Assembly (NCBI GenBank): GCA_024734495.1
Contig: JALMQS010000313.1
Span: 186,001-250,000, forward strand
DNA: 64,000 nt
Direction: 5' to 3'
Source: Forficula auricularia
Taxonomy: Eukaryota > Arthropoda > Insecta > Dermaptera > Forficulidae
The notes under the pieces were generated by a model. The model saw only the letters and a program-made list of their open reading frames with translations, made no database searches and was not told the origin of the DNA. Shown here in pieces: positions 1-10,925 of this stretch; positions within the stretch are counted from its first letter, which is position 1; every line of letters begins with the position of its first letter. Made by a program: the position numbers and the translations under genes.

Positions 1-189
1 TTTTATTTAAATAAATCATAAAAAGAAATATATATGACGTATCAAGGGATGACATTTTTCAATTTAAAAGAAGCAAATAAAGCTTGTCCACCAGATGGCA
101 GCATATAGAAAAATCCTATACACGAAGTGTTCCATAAAATCGCTAGATAGCAGCATAATAGCGGAAATATTTTTGATTTGAATGTATAT
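1..189. other. Unassigned AT-rich edge sequence
   Basis: Nothing recognisable lies before the first TTAA-flanked element. There is no frame of note, no tandem repeat and no RNA gene. Confidence 0.5.
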
Positions 190-895
190 TTAAGGTAGTT
201 ATTTCACCATATGGGTTTTCTTAGGATTTTTTTGAAATTTAGACGAGATTATTATTTAAATACTTCTGCATGGATTGGTGGCAAAACGATATCTATGAAC
301 AATATAGTTCCGAAGATATTAAATTCCAAAGATAGAGTTTTCCAAACTCATATACATTGGACTATACGGGATATCGGAAAGCTTACATACATATTTAATT
401 ATAATTAAGAAACTCTTCTTACCATTATTATAAAAAAACTAAACCAACATTAAACAATAACTAATACATTTTTAAGAAAATTTTAATTCATAGTTACAAC
501 ATAGTTTCTGAGATATTAATGAATAAATAATGAAAAATTTACAGTAAAAACAAGCTGCCAGCAACGCATTTATTTAACCTAAAAAGTGGGTTAACTTTAG
601 TACTTTTTTGACGTTTTTTCGCTTCAGCCATTGTCGCAACAGCTTTCAATCGCTTATTAAGAACTTTTGTTTTATAAATCTCCCTTTATAATGTACTTTA
701 TCTGAAATTTCTATGATAAAATATATACAAGCTCGGACAGTATTGCCAGATTTGTCAAATGAGCACGGGATTGGCTAGTAGTCGTACATAAACAGCAAAA
801 AGTTTTGGGCTTATGAATTATGAATCCTTATTGTCTGTTCTATATACTCTACCATTAACTTTTTTGCTAGCATTGTTGCGAAACAACTACCTTAA
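190..895 (+). mobile_element. TTAA-flanked DNA transposon, copy 1 (uninterrupted)
   Basis: The element body (194-891) starts GGTAGTTATTTCACC and ends GAAACAACTACC, so it has short terminal inverted repeats, and TTAA sits on both sides (190-193 and 892-895). TTAA target duplications are typical of piggyBac and Kolobok-type transposons; which superfamily this is cannot be read from the ends. A second copy in the opposite orientation lies at 16870-18065 and a third begins at 63799. No convincing transposase frame is present, so it is probably non-autonomous. Around 500-525 this copy preserves the empty site of the hAT that interrupts copy 2. Confidence 0.8.
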
Positions 896-1054
896 ATAGA
901 AATTCATTAGAGGAAAAAGTGAAAACTATTTTCAGACTCAATGGGTTATTTGAAAAATGAATTGATAACGTTTTATTGTAAATCTGCGAATAGTTTGAGG
1001 TTTAAAGCTTAAAAGGATCAAGCATATTAATACAAACATATGTGGCAATTTTCA
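896..1054. other. Unassigned spacer
   Basis: AT-rich sequence between two transposons. I see nothing specific in it. Confidence 0.4.
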
Positions 1055-1381
1055 GCTATAACCAGAGCTGGTTGGTAATCGATTGAAAGTAATCAGATTA
1101 TGCAATCAGATTACCGATTGCTAATATTAATCTGTAACCGATTACCGAAATTAAAAGTAATCCTCAAAAGAAATCTGATTGCTATTTTACTGTAATCGAT
1201 TTCTTGATTAGATTACTGCGATCACAGATTACAATCCAATATTTTTCTGAATACATGTATTAATATTTTAGTTTAAATAGATAAATAAATAAAATAATTC
1301 AATTTTGAAAATTCTAATAATAAATTTAAGAATTTTTACTTAATTATCGTGCGAAAAACCAAGCAATGTACAGACAAAACC

Positions 1382-1388
<7 letters not shown>

Positions 1389-1414
<26 letters not shown>
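1389..1414. repeat. (TA)n microsatellite
   Basis: An uninterrupted TA dinucleotide run inside the hAT element. Confidence 0.9.
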
Positions 1415-1419
<5 letters not shown>

Positions 1420-1619
1420 GTTAATATAATAATTATATTTCATTTATTTTATATTTTTAGTTAATTTATTAAAGACCTTACCTATTCTGACTGACGCTGG
1501 GGTACGATGTCTGGGCGACGATCTGATCAAAAAGGGAATGCGTGTCGAGTTAGAGTACTTGTATTCCAGCTTCGGCGGGCAATAGAAAGCCAGACATCGT
1601 AGCAAAGGATGCGTCGGGG

Positions 1620-1855
1620 GTGGTGTGGGTTTTGGACATGCAGATCCTCTCCGCCCTTGCAGGACTGGGTCTTGCCCACCGAAGCAAAATTGAAAAATAT
1701 AGAGGCAACTTCAGTCTTGTGGACAATATTCCGGAACGATTTGGAGTCGGGGCGGGCTCGGTCAGGGTCGAGGCCATCACACTCTCGTGGAAGGGAGTGT
1801 GATGGCATAAAGCAGTGGAGCCCCTCATCGTCCTGGATATATCCCAAAAAACAAT
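1620..1855 (+). pseudogene. Eroded transposon-derived reading frame in a GC-rich island (unidentified)
   Basis: Inside the hAT element the base composition jumps to GC-rich between about 1485 and 1850. One forward frame reads through 60 codons with protein-like residues (segments AGLGLAHRSKIEKYRGNF and SVRVEAITLSWKGV), meets one TGA at 1800-1802, then continues WHKAVEPLIVLDISQK. A tryptophan-rich stretch interrupted by one stop looks like a decayed element protein. I cannot name the family; the closest impression is the end of a retroelement polyprotein. It could be a fragment captured by the hAT element. Other overlapping frames here are shadows of the GC-rich composition. Confidence 0.3.
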
Positions 1856-1925
1856 AAACGATTTGACATATAGGACGATGAGGGGATCTCTCCTTAATTT
1901 TTATACTTTCAGCAGAAGAACATAT

Positions 1926-2028
1926 AGAGCGGGTGGCGTATAATTATTTTATTGTAAATACTAAAAAAAAAAAAAAAAAATGTGAAATGTGATTCAGGAT
2001 TAATCCAGGCTCTCTCAGCCACCCGCTC
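1926..2028. repeat. Short GC inverted repeat with AT loop
   Basis: AGAGCGGGTGGC at the left is the exact reverse complement of GCCACCCGCTCT at the right. The loop includes an oligo-A run. It lies inside the 1.06-2.30 kb hAT element. Confidence 0.5.
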
Positions 2029-2307
2029 TGAATCTGAATTTATTTGTTCTCAAGCTGAAAATGTGAAGTTTGTAAATAAATTTATGTAAATATCTTTTAT
2101 CTTTGTAAAAGGCGGCCCGCTCCTCGGAGACCTAATAAACAAAATATAATCAGTAATCAGGAGACGTCTATCTGATTGCATGTAATCCCAGATTGGCACC
2201 GTCTGAAAGTAATCGTTAATCTGTAATCTAATTAAGCAAAACCCATGTAATCTGTAATCATTAATCGATTACTGAAGGCCTTTAATCTGAACACCTCTGG
2301 CTAAACC

Positions 2308-2734
2308 CATAGATAAGAGATACAACCGTTCAAGAGTTAGTGACGAGTGTGAGCTTAAGCCGTCCGTGTCCGTTCCCAAATTTGTCCCCCCCCCTCCACA
2401 CTCCATTTATTATAAAAAGTGAGAATCGCTAGCTTAAATAAAACAAGCTACTCTTACAAACCAGAAAAATAAAATTCAAATGACTATTATCGACTTCTGT
2501 TTTCTGCTTAACATAATAAATAATCACAAAAAGGTTAGTTTTGATTCTTAGGGTATAACTAGAACTAGAAACTTTTATTCGTCACTCCTGGGAGGCAGGC
2601 CTGCCTGTTTACTGGGTGAGACTAGTATTGAATTAAATCAAAAATTTTCAATTTTTTTTATGATAGTTATTTTGAGAAAATGTTTTAAGCTTAGAGAGAA
2701 ATCATTTTAAAAAAAAATTATACTCTAGGGGTTA
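2308..2734. other. Unassigned stretch with a GC palindrome
   Basis: No frame or RNA is recognisable. At 2593-2606 there is a perfect 14-bp palindrome, AGGCAGGCCTGCCT, which is conspicuous in this AT-rich setting but has no known role. Confidence 0.5.
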
Positions 2735-3776
2735 GCGAAACTATTTGTCAAAAATCAACTATCAGAATCAAGACGGGGGCAAAAAATATTAATTTTATCT
2801 TTTGTCCAAACTGAATAAAATTTTGTAGAATCTTTCTAAAGACTCTTTGGAACTATTTAGTAAAAACTCAACTATCAAAAATTTCGTACACTCCTTCTCT
2901 TTAAGACTCAGTGGAACTATTGGGTGAAAAATTCACTTTTACAATCAGAAGACTGGGGGCGTGGGGGGTAAAAAATATAAATTTTATTCATTAAGGGAGT
3001 TTTTTATAGCTGTAGTAATTTATTTATTTAGGTTTAAAATAAGAGACGTGCACCTTCATTTTTTCGCAATCGACATTTCGTCTTGAAGGAAAAAGACAAT
3101 TGAGAACATTATATCTTTCGGCCTTCTGGCGAACACCCTGTAAAAAGTTTTGTATATTATTTATGTTTCTTGTATATAATTTTAACTAATGACAAGTGTA
3201 TCAGAATTTTTTATATAAATATTGACTAATTCTCGCTCTGAAGATGGCCATAACCAATGGCCGAAACGTTAGTGGGAATTGATAAATAAAAAGAAAAAAT
3301 TGAAGCTGCTCGTCTCTTATTTTAAACCTAAACAAATAAATTTTATTGCCTTTAATATGAACGAAAATTTGCACAATAATGATACTTTGCGGCTTTGTGA
3401 GACTTTTTATGCTGAAATCTATCCGGGAGGTAGGGAGGGGGGGAGGAGCAATTTTAAATTAAATGTTATTCTGATCTGAGCAAAAAATAGTAAATTGATT
3501 CTTTTGTATTTTGTTAAACTTTATATATTTGGAAATAAAACCACAGACTCTTAAAAAGCAATAAAATTCAAACTTTGTGTCCAACTCTCTTCACTCTTAT
3601 AATTGTGATAGTTAATTTTTCGCCCAATAATTCCAGTGAGTCTTATAGAGAGATTGTGCAAAATTTTATTGAGTATGATCAAAAGACAAAATTTAAATTT
3701 TTTGCTCCTCCCCCCCCCCTACTGATTCTGATAGGTAGTTTATTTTTCGACAAATAGTTTCGCACTACAACACTAC
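2735..3776. repeat. Inverted repeat (~1 kb) with a hammerhead-like motif between its arms
   Basis: The left arm (about 2735-2990) and right arm (about 3545-3776) are diverged reverse complements; both carry GCGAAACTATTTGTC, CTATCAGAATCA and a G-run followed by AAAAAAT. A nested inner pair also exists: TAGGTTTAAAATAAGAGACG near 3030 against CGTCTCTTATTTTAAACCTA near 3315. The hammerhead-like motif sits between the outer arms. The same layout recurs at 22.4, 24.9, 30.0 and 60.6 kb with unrelated arm sequences. Confidence 0.6.
3228..3280 (+). ncRNA. Hammerhead-ribozyme-like motif, family 1
   Basis: The core reads CTGAAGA (3238-3244), one extra T, helix II GGCC/GGCC (3246-3249 with 3259-3262), GAAAC (3263-3267) and GTT (3268-3270). 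Helix I is supported by AATTCTC (3228-3234) pairing with GGGAATT (3274-3280), including one G-U pair. Helix III would be the palindrome ACGT, a form expected to work through a dimer. These match the conserved positions of a type-I hammerhead, which is known in Penelope-like elements. The extra base between the CUGANGA box and helix II departs from the canonical core, so activity is uncertain. Confidence 0.5.
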
Positions 3777-4253
3777 AAAGATTTTTTAAATACAACATAG
3801 AAGATAATATTTACATTTTTTGACTATTCCCTAATTCACATAGTTGATTTTTTAATAAAATAAAAATAAAAATATTGTTAGATATATATTCTATTTTTTT
3901 TTTTTTCATTAAGAATCCATTTATTTTTGGTTTGATTTTTTCCCATTAATTATTATATAAAATGTATTATACATTAACATTTTGAGAATTGTTTTTCAAA
4001 ATCATTTTGAAAAAAAAATATGATGAACTTGCCTGCGATGAATCTGTTGCGATGAATTTGAGCTAAACTGCGTATAGGCCCTCTTTTTTACAGCATAATT
4101 TTACCACAAATAATTCGCTGCGCTCACCAGGTAAGCTCGCCAAGAGTGGTGAATTTTCTAAAAAAAAATTGGTATTTTTTGTTTTTGTTTAGAAATGATT
4201 CAAATGTAGTGAAAAATCATCTTAAAGCTTTTTTTTTTATTGTATATTATAAA
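3777..4253. other. Unassigned AT-rich stretch
   Basis: No recognisable frame or repeat; two poly-T runs only. Confidence 0.4.
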
Positions 4254-4445
4254 CTAGCTGCAAGGCCCGCCTTCGGCGGCCATCTTGCTAGCTTGCTTGT
4301 TGCTGGACCTCCACTGCCCGAACCCCATCCTCGCCCCACGCCCCTTGGACCCTCGCCCCGTACCACACCCCCGCTATGCCTCCTGGACCCCTCCCCGAAA
4401 CCCGCACGCCCACCAACCTCCGCGCACCCATATTTTTGCATTTCT
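4254..4445 (-). mobile_element. Helitron-type 3' terminus with GC-rich interior
   Basis: Read on the minus strand, this stretch ends with a strong hairpin (CCGCC-loop-GGCGG, 4267-4279), then about nine bases, then CTAG (4254-4257) and a run of T. That is the layout of a Helitron 3' end: a hairpin about ten bases before CTRR, inserted before a T. The GC-rich interior holds a proline-rich chance frame that I do not consider a gene. The 5' end (TC) could not be placed. Confidence 0.5.
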
Positions 4446-4571
4446 AGCTCTTTAGGCGCACAGATTATGTAAATAAAATTTGATTGAGTTTAGTCCAAGA
4501 GCAAGAATTTTCATTTTTTGACCCTCCCCCAATTTCGGATGGTTAGTTTTTGCATTTCTCGCTCTCTAGAG

Positions 4572-4640
4572 CAGAGGTCGGGGAACTTTTTTAGCCATTA
4601 GCCCAAAACATTTTTGCGTAGGTCGCTGTTACCCCTACAT
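4572..4640 (+). mobile_element. Single hAT-type terminus
   Basis: CAGAGGTCGGGGAACTTTTT matches the typical start of small hAT elements. No partner end was found nearby, so this is a truncated or interrupted copy. Confidence 0.4.
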
Positions 4641-5089
4641 TCTGGAAAAGCAAAAAATGAATAGGTAAATGTATATTATTTATTGAATTAATTGGAATTT
4701 ACTCTTCTTAGACAGTTTAAAAGAAAAAGATAAACTGGAGATGAAACACTTGATATTAATCTAAACTAAATGGATTATTTTTTATTTTTAAAGAATAAAA
4801 AGAAGCTAAGTGCGAGTGAAACTCCCATATCAAAGGTACCTTTTGGTTAGTAGTTTGTTTGAATAAAGTTTTGCTAAAAATTTTGATTTCGGTATAATGA
4901 TTACATATAATTTGTAAATTTCAAGTTCTTATTGTTTTTAAAGCCCTGACAGAGCTCAAAATGATTTATCTTCATCAGGTGCTACTCCTAGAAAAGTCAA
5001 GTTAGGCAATCAATTTACAGTCAAGTCAAATGGAATGCCTATCCTCAATCATGGCAGGCGCTCGCGAGAAATAGACTAGTGGTCTAGAT
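4641..5089. other. Unassigned stretch
   Basis: AT-rich with no frame, RNA or repeat that I can identify. Confidence 0.4.
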
Positions 5090-5170
5090 CAGGGGGTGTC
5101 CAACCTTTTGGCTTACACGAGCCACATTTGAAGGAAAAAATTGTCCCGGGCCGCATATAAAATATACTAA
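5090..5170 (+). mobile_element. Single hAT-type terminus (CAGGGGGTGTCCAACC)
   Basis: The sequence CAGGGGGTGTCCAACCTTTT followed by a GGCC-rich stretch is a standard small-hAT end. A related pair of ends bounds the element at 35355-35948. The right-hand end of this copy was not found. Confidence 0.5.
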
Positions 5171-5500
5171 TTCTACCGGTTTTCATAATCAAAAAAGATT
5201 GTTGATAATATTAAAAAAAAAATTGATTGTTAAAATAAATACTATAATACAAATCTTTAGGGTTCAAAACAATCTTTAAACGTTTAATCAAACCCAAAAA
5301 TTTCGGAAGAATTTCTGTCTTTTCTCAATGAAAAATTTTTAACTAAGGCTAGCTAATAAATATGTGTTTATTAATAGAAATTTTATTATTTCATCGGTCC
5401 ATTTTATAATTATATATTTTTACTCTTCAAGCAAATATAAAAAAAAAATAATCATAAAAAATATTACAGTCATGCAAAAAAATGTATATATAATCAAAAC

Positions 5501-5850
5501 TTTTTCAGATAAAAAGCTAAAATTTGGTGCATTGTAAGATATTTGACTACCAATTTTCATCTCATTACCTAAGACCTTTCAAGATTGGCATTTAATACTT
5601 TCATAAAACGTTTTCAGGTAAAAAGCTAAAATTTGGTGCATTGTAAGATATTTGTGAACCAATTTTCAGTTCACTAACTAAATTCTTACAAGATTGGCAA
5701 TTTGTATTTGCAGGAACCGTTTTTAGGTAAAAAGCTAAGATTTGGTGCATTGTAAGATATTTGCGTACCAATTTTCAGCTCCTTAACTAAAACCTTACAA
5801 GATTGGCATTTTGTACTCGCAGGAGACTTTTTCAGATAAAAACAAATTAA
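5501..5850 (+). repeat. 109-bp tandem repeat, three units
   Basis: Units begin at 5501, 5610 and 5719, with a partial fourth from 5828, giving a period of 109 bp. Each contains AAAAAGCTAARATTTGGTGC, ATTGTAAGATATTTG and CAAGATTGGC. Units differ by scattered substitutions, so the array is not recent. The same unit occurs in reverse orientation at 37511-37750. Confidence 0.9.
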
Positions 5851-6103
5851 AATAATATGTACTTATCTTGTAAATTGATATTTATTTTTTACGTAATTAA
5901 TATTTTTTCATTAGAGAAAATAAATAATTCGAAATACTAGAGAAAACATTTTTTGCATACTAATCCGCCAACACGTGTCAACTTGTCTAACTCGTTTGAA
6001 ATACTCTCGAGATTTTATCATTAAAAAATCTATTAAATATTTGTAATTGGAAATAAGCAAAACGGGCAATTCTAGAGCAATTGAGTACTAATACTATCTA
6101 ATG
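5851..6103. other. Unassigned AT-rich stretch
   Basis: Nothing recognisable. Confidence 0.4.
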
Positions 6104-6170
6104 CAGGCCTAGCCAACCTGAATTTCACCGCGCTCCGATTGACGACATAAAAAATTTTGATGATCGCACA
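6104..6170 (+). mobile_element. Possible hAT-type terminus
   Basis: CAGGCCTAGCCAACCTG resembles small-hAT ends, but no partner end or target duplication was identified. Confidence 0.25.
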
Positions 6171-7439
6171 TAATAAATAAGAATAATCATAATTAAAAAA
6201 AAAAAAATTTCGAAATCTGCGACCAGATATGAAATAAAAACACACATTGATCCAACTACAAAATATATTTGTATGGTAAAATAAACATAAAATATCAAAA
6301 TTATTAGTTAAGTCATGTAAACCAAAATAATATTTCAAATTTACTTTTAAAATAATAAACCAAATTTGAATGGCTTTCTTTTTTCTGTCTGATATATGCG
6401 TTTCATTTCGCTTACTTAATTTTCCTATTACTATATCATTAGTTGAAATTAACTATTATTATTTAATGTTATTCTTCCAGTAATTATAGGGAATCATATT
6501 TCTTTTAAAATACCCGATAAAAACAATTTGTCAAATATGATCCAGGGGCCGCAAAAATTTCATCGAGTAATTTGCGTGTTGCCTGGTTTCTTCATTCGTT
6601 ACAATTATATTACTTTTTGTTATAAATTTGAATTTACTTGTGTGAATACTTTTAAAATCGTCTCTAGAGTGAATATAAGTTGCCATTTTTTTCATTATTT
6701 TAATAAACATACAGGTGAGCTATTCTTTCATTTAGAATGCTCAATCGAGAAAATTAATCCAAAAAAGGGCTTGGATAGAATGATCTCTCTTCCTTATGCA
6801 CGCATTGCAAGGGATATCTAATTACAAGTCTCAGACCTGTATTCAAACGTATATATTCTTAATTTCTATTATTCTTGCAAGCAAGGTTTTCTTTTGACCA
6901 GTTCTGTAGCCAGGATTTGAATTAGATTCAGGCATCCGAAATTGATAGGAGAGGCAGAGAGAAAATAAGCTTTTTAAAAATCTATGCTCTCTTCAACTTC
7001 AGAAAGTAATCTGGAACTCAAAGCTTACGATAATTTTACAAGCAATATTATTGTGCAGTTTATTTAATTGTGATAATACGGGGTTTTGAATGAGATGCAA
7101 ATTTTACACATAAGTTCAAAACGTCCTTTCAATATTATTGTAAATATTATTATTATTTTTGATAGATCAATAATATATATATAAATAATTAATAAATAAT
7201 ATAATCATACTCTAGACACGGAGGAGTGCGCCATTCTGCAACAACTGGACTAATAAATTCAATTTGCGGCGACTTCTGTTGAGGAAGACTTCCCTTCATG
7301 TGTATAAATGACAAAGTTTTGGGTATGTGTGTTTAGTTAATTAATCTTATCAAATTTACTTAAAACCTGTTTAAATGGTTGATTAAAAACAAATTATAAA
7401 TAAAAAAAAATTATTTATTTTATGTATGTTCAGCGAGAA
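6171..7439. other. Unassigned stretch
   Basis: Low-complexity AT-rich sequence with short chance frames that show no domain. A slightly GC-richer patch at 7210-7300 is not matched elsewhere in the window. Confidence 0.4.
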
Positions 7440-7730
7440 CTTTTTGACACATTGACCGATTTTGATGATTCTTTTTTTATTGGAAAGGGAGTACCTTAGG
7501 GCTGGTTCCATATTAATTTGATCAAGTTCTAATGATATTATTAATGGCAAAATATGTAAATCTTCAATTCTTATGATCAAATAATCGAAATTAAAATAAT
7601 TAAAATCTTTTATAAAAAAATCTTAAAACATTCATTTAAAACCTGCAAACGTTTCAAGCGAATTTCTATATTTATGAATTGAATTTTATTATCATTTTCT
7701 GATGAACGAGAGGATAGAAGGAGGAGGAGA

Positions 7731-7946
7731 AGACCAATCGATTTGATTGGGGAATAATGGAATTTAAATAATTATCGGAAAAGAGGTTTTTTTATCTAAT
7801 TAGATTTTTCCTCTTACTAAAAACACGGACTAAATATGAATAAGGACACTCGATGGTGGAGAAGCTATCTCCGAAATCGAAGCTAAAATACAAGGTATAC
7901 ATTAATTAATGTAAAATAATTGGTTTAATAAATTTATATCATTTTC
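7731..7946 (+). repeat. ~215-bp interspersed repeat 'Y', copy 1
   Basis: Hallmarks are GGAATAATGGAATTTAAATA, ATTATCGGAAAAGAGG, CACTCGATGGTGGAGAAG and ATTAATGTAAAATAATTGGT. Full or partial copies also lie at 8153-8370, 15055-15257, 15288-15366 and 15936-16034. It is always found with AACCGACTTC-family sequence, so it may be an insertion favouring that element or an internal module of it. Confidence 0.7.
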
Positions 7947-7978
7947 TGATAAAAATGAGAGGAACGAGATATTGGAAC

Positions 7979-8152
7979 CACAAAGAGAAACAGAAGGTTG
8001 TCCCGCTTGATGCAAATAAACACATACACATATATATCATCTTGATATATATATGTATATGTTTATTTGCATCAAGCAGAGGACAACCTCTTTGTTTCTC
8101 TTTGTGAATCAACAACTCTGCTACTCTCGGCAAAACAAAAACTTTTCAATTA
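7979..8152. mobile_element. Palindromic MITE 'B' (GCCGAGAGTAGC family)
   Basis: Two arms with CAAAGAGAAAC, TTGATGCAAATAAACA and their complements fold back on an AT core (about 8030-8060). The right arm extends through the reverse complement of GCCGAGAGTAGC and AAAAGTTTTTGTTTTG; the left arm is shorter. Related pieces are at 38001-38097, 39508-39571, 56817-56850 and 63864-64000. It splits the second Y repeat: ATTGGAACCA occurs on both sides, which may be its target duplication. Confidence 0.7.
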
Positions 8153-8370
8153 TATTGGAACCAATCGACTTGATTAGGGAATAATGAAATTAAAATAATT
8201 ATCGGAAAAGAGGTTTTTTTATCTAAATTAGATTTTTCCTCTTATTAAAAACAATGACTAAAGATGAATAAGGACACTCGATGGTGGAGAAGTTATCTCC
8301 GGAATCGAAGCAAAAAATACAATGTATACATTAATTAATGTAAAATAATTGGTTTAATAATTTATCATTT
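8153..8370 (+). repeat. ~215-bp interspersed repeat 'Y', copy 2
   Basis: Close match to the 7731 copy (GGAATAATGAAATTAAAATA, ATTATCGGAAAAGAGG, CACTCGATGGTGGAGAAG), in direct orientation. Confidence 0.7.
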
Positions 8371-9002
8371 TCTGATTCATCCGACCGACGCTTTCTCTTA
8401 CGAGATGCATGCAAGGTATTATATTAACTCACTATTAATAACATCACTAAAAAGGGAAAAATTAAATAAATTTTTATAAAAAAAAATAAATCCGACTTCA
8501 AAAAAATTAAATGCAACAAATAAAAGAATAAGAACTCAAAAATCAAATAAAGTGCACTAAAAGATATAAAATAATTATCTAATTTAGTTAAAACGACGAA
8601 CTATTAACATGAAATCACTTTTTGAAGTCGGTGCTAAACAAACTATATAAGCGAGCTTACCCGCCAAACGTACTAAGTAAGATCCGTCGACTTCGATTCA
8701 TAAAATGTATATTTTTGGCACTGACTTCAAAAAGTGATTTCATGTTAATATTTCGTCGTTTAGTTGTAACTAAATTAGATAATTATTTTATACCTTATAG
8801 TGCATTTTTATTTGATTTTTGAGTTCTTATTATTTTATTTGTTGTATTTAATTTTTTGAAGACGGTTTTATTTTTTTATAAAAATTATTCGTAATGAAGT
8901 CTTTTCTTAAAAAATTTATTTTAAACATATTAAATATTAAGTGGATATTGATGAGGCAGTCCAAAAAAAGAAGAAGATAATTTACACTATCTTTTTATTC
9001 AT

Positions 9003-9047
9003 AAAACCGGACGTTTCGGAGGATATTCCCTCCTTCTTCAGGGTTTT
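9003..9047 (-). ncRNA. Hammerhead-ribozyme-like motif, family 2 (GGAGG helix)
   Basis: On the minus strand: CTGAAGA (9041 down to 9035), an extra A, helix II GGAGG/CCTCC (9029-9033 with 9018-9022), GAAAC (9013-9017) and GTC. Helix I is AAAACC with GGTTTT (9042-9047 against 9003-9008), with one bulged C. The same family occurs at 41.9, 47.05, 60.7 and 60.9 kb. No matching inverted arm was seen here, so this is a solitary copy. Confidence 0.5.
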
Positions 9048-9654
9048 GAAAAGTCAGTGAAGGAAATCCAATGCGGCATTCCCCTCTGTCTCCTCTTTCA
9101 GTGGCAGTAACAATAATATCTTGTATTTCATTCTCAGCAGAATTATAATATAATAATGACTTATCAGTCCGTCTCCAAAAATTACTCCAATCTTATATTA
9201 AATATTAATTTTTGTTGACTATTTTAGGTGTTAAAATGTATATTTATTTATATTTCTTTTTTTAATACAGTGGAGTCTCGATTATTTGAATCTCGATAAT
9301 GGGGATTTTTCGATAATTCGAACTCTTCAGCTGTTATCTTCGGTAAATCGAAAAAATTCTGTGTATTTTGATACTCTTGATAACTTGAAATCTTTTACGT
9401 AACAAGAGGGGGGAGATAACGTTCTATAATTCGAACTAGGCCACTTTCCCTCTTTATAATTCGAATTTATCTTAGCAAAAAAATATTCTTAATTTTTTAA
9501 TTAGGTATTTTATTTATTTGAATGTTAAAACATATTTAATTTTTTGTCGTTTTCATTATTTTTACTTTTTTACTTGAGGCTATAAGTATATAAAATTCAT
9601 GTAAGCTCATACATATTTTCAAAAATATAATAAAAATTCTTATTAATTCGAATT

Positions 9655-10370
9655 TTTACTTTACTATACAGAGTATAAGGTCAAGTATTGTAATCGTGCA
9701 TGAAAAAAAGTGTTTTTTTTATTCTTTTTCGTAATATCTAAAAACGGCTAAAACTATATTTTGATTAAATAAATTGGGCGAAACCATGGCATTTCGGTCT
9801 ACAAAAAAGCCCTAATAAGTGAACATCGAAAAAATTATATTTTTCGAGAAAATAATTGTTTTGTCAAAATGTCTGTTAGTCTGTTGTTATGTTAGTTAGA
9901 CTGTTAGTTTGTGCATTACCAAATTTTTGTGAACATTCTAGCTCAAAAACTAGTGTGAATATCAAGAGCCGTTCACACGTAGTTTTGGTGCATTGAGATT
10001 AAGAGCTGATTAGATTTTGGTGCATATCGTCCTAAAATTAAGGGGGAGGTGGGTTTAAATTTAAAATTATAATATTTTCAAACTAAAAAAACAAGAAAAA
10101 TGAAATATACTATAAAATGAACCTATAATAACGAAAATATTTTTTTTCTGAAGCCAAAACTAGGGGGGGGGGGAAGAGTCAAAAAATAAAAATCTAGACC
10201 ATTTGAAAACTCAGCCATCAGTGGGCTCCCAGAGCACTAAAAATGCAAAAACAAACCGCCCAAAATTTGTTTGGGGGAGGGGTCACAAAATGAAAATCTA
10301 AGCCCTTGTACCAAACTCAACCAGAAGTGTATGGTAAAGTCAAGTGGATGGCCACATCAGAACGTGTCAA
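9655..10370 (+). repeat. Interspersed repeat 'X', copy 1
   Basis: It starts near ATACAGAGTATAAGGTCAAG and ends with AAGTCAAGTGGATGGCCACA. Internal marks are ACCATGGCATTTCGGT, CCTAATAAGTGAACATCG, GAGCTGATTAGATTTTGG and several G-runs. The second half is locally duplicated, making this copy longer than the next. There are no terminal inverted repeats. Confidence 0.7.
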
Positions 10371-10375
10371 TTTAT

Positions 10376-10925
10376 TACTTTGCATACAGGGTATGGTCAA
10401 GTATTTAATCAATGCATGAAAAAAGTGTTTTTTTCCTTCTTTTTTTCGAAATATCTCAAAAACTGCTGAACCTATTTTGATTTAAAAAATTGAGCGAAAC
10501 CATGGCATTTCGGTTTAAAAAAATCCTAATAAGTGAACATCGGAAAAAATTATTTTTTGAGATAATAATTATTGTGTCAAAATGTCTGTTTGTTAGTTAG
10601 TCTATGAGTTACCAAATTTTTGTGGACGAGTTAGCTCAAAAACTAGTTTGAATATCGGAACCAAATTTCACACGTAGTTTTGGTCCATTCAGATTAAGAG
10701 CTGATTAGATTTTGGTGCATATCGACCCAAAATTAAGGGGGGGGTGGAGGGGGGGTTAAAAATTGAAAATCTAGGCCGTTTGAGTAAACTCCAATTTTTG
10801 TATACATAATCAGTGGACACCCAGAAGTCTAAAAATGCAAAAACTAACCCCTCTCCATTATTATAAATAATTTTAGGGGCCAGGTTGTATGGTAAAGTCA
10901 AGTGGATGGCCACATCAGAATACGT
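10376..10925 (+). repeat. Interspersed repeat 'X', copy 2
   Basis: Direct repeat of the preceding copy (ATACAGGGTATGGTCAAG to GGATGGCCACATCAGAA). A reverse-orientation copy lies at 21835-22395, a fragment at 38880-39130, and an isolated end at 14305-14350. Confidence 0.75.

Larger units (their letters stand above)
1063..2299. mobile_element. hAT-type element with TAATC-rich subterminal repeats
   Basis: The left end reads CAGAGCTGGTTGG and the right end, on the reverse strand, reads CAGAGGTGTTCAG, matching the CAGNG start of hAT termini. Flanking 8-mers gctataac (1055-1062) and gctaaacc (2300-2307) agree at 6 of 8 positions, consistent with a decayed 8-bp target duplication. Both subterminal zones (about 1075-1225 and 2145-2275) are packed with GTAATC/GATTAC words in both orientations, as expected of transposase-binding repeats. 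The middle contains a (TA)n run and a GC-rich island (1485-1850). Confidence 0.65.
7440..8890. mobile_element. AACCGACTTC-family element interrupted by nested repeats
   Basis: Internal sequence of the widespread arthropod AACCGACTTCAAAAAA repeat runs 7440-7702 (for example GACCGATTTTGATGATTC) and resumes at 8371 (GACGCTTTCTCTTACGAGATG). The copy at about 41520 shows the join without an insertion (TTTTCTGATTCATTCG). Here the join is broken by two copies of a roughly 215-bp repeat and a palindromic MITE. The distal half (8470-8890) is a foldback: arms carrying ATTAACATGAAATCACTTTT and its complement flank a core with AAGCGAGC and CGTACTAAGTAAGATCCGTC. No coding capacity is visible. Confidence 0.65.

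Noticed and set aside
4146..4472. Proline-rich frame of 108 codons
   Set aside because: Composition effect of the C-rich Helitron interior; no homology signal and it spans the terminus.
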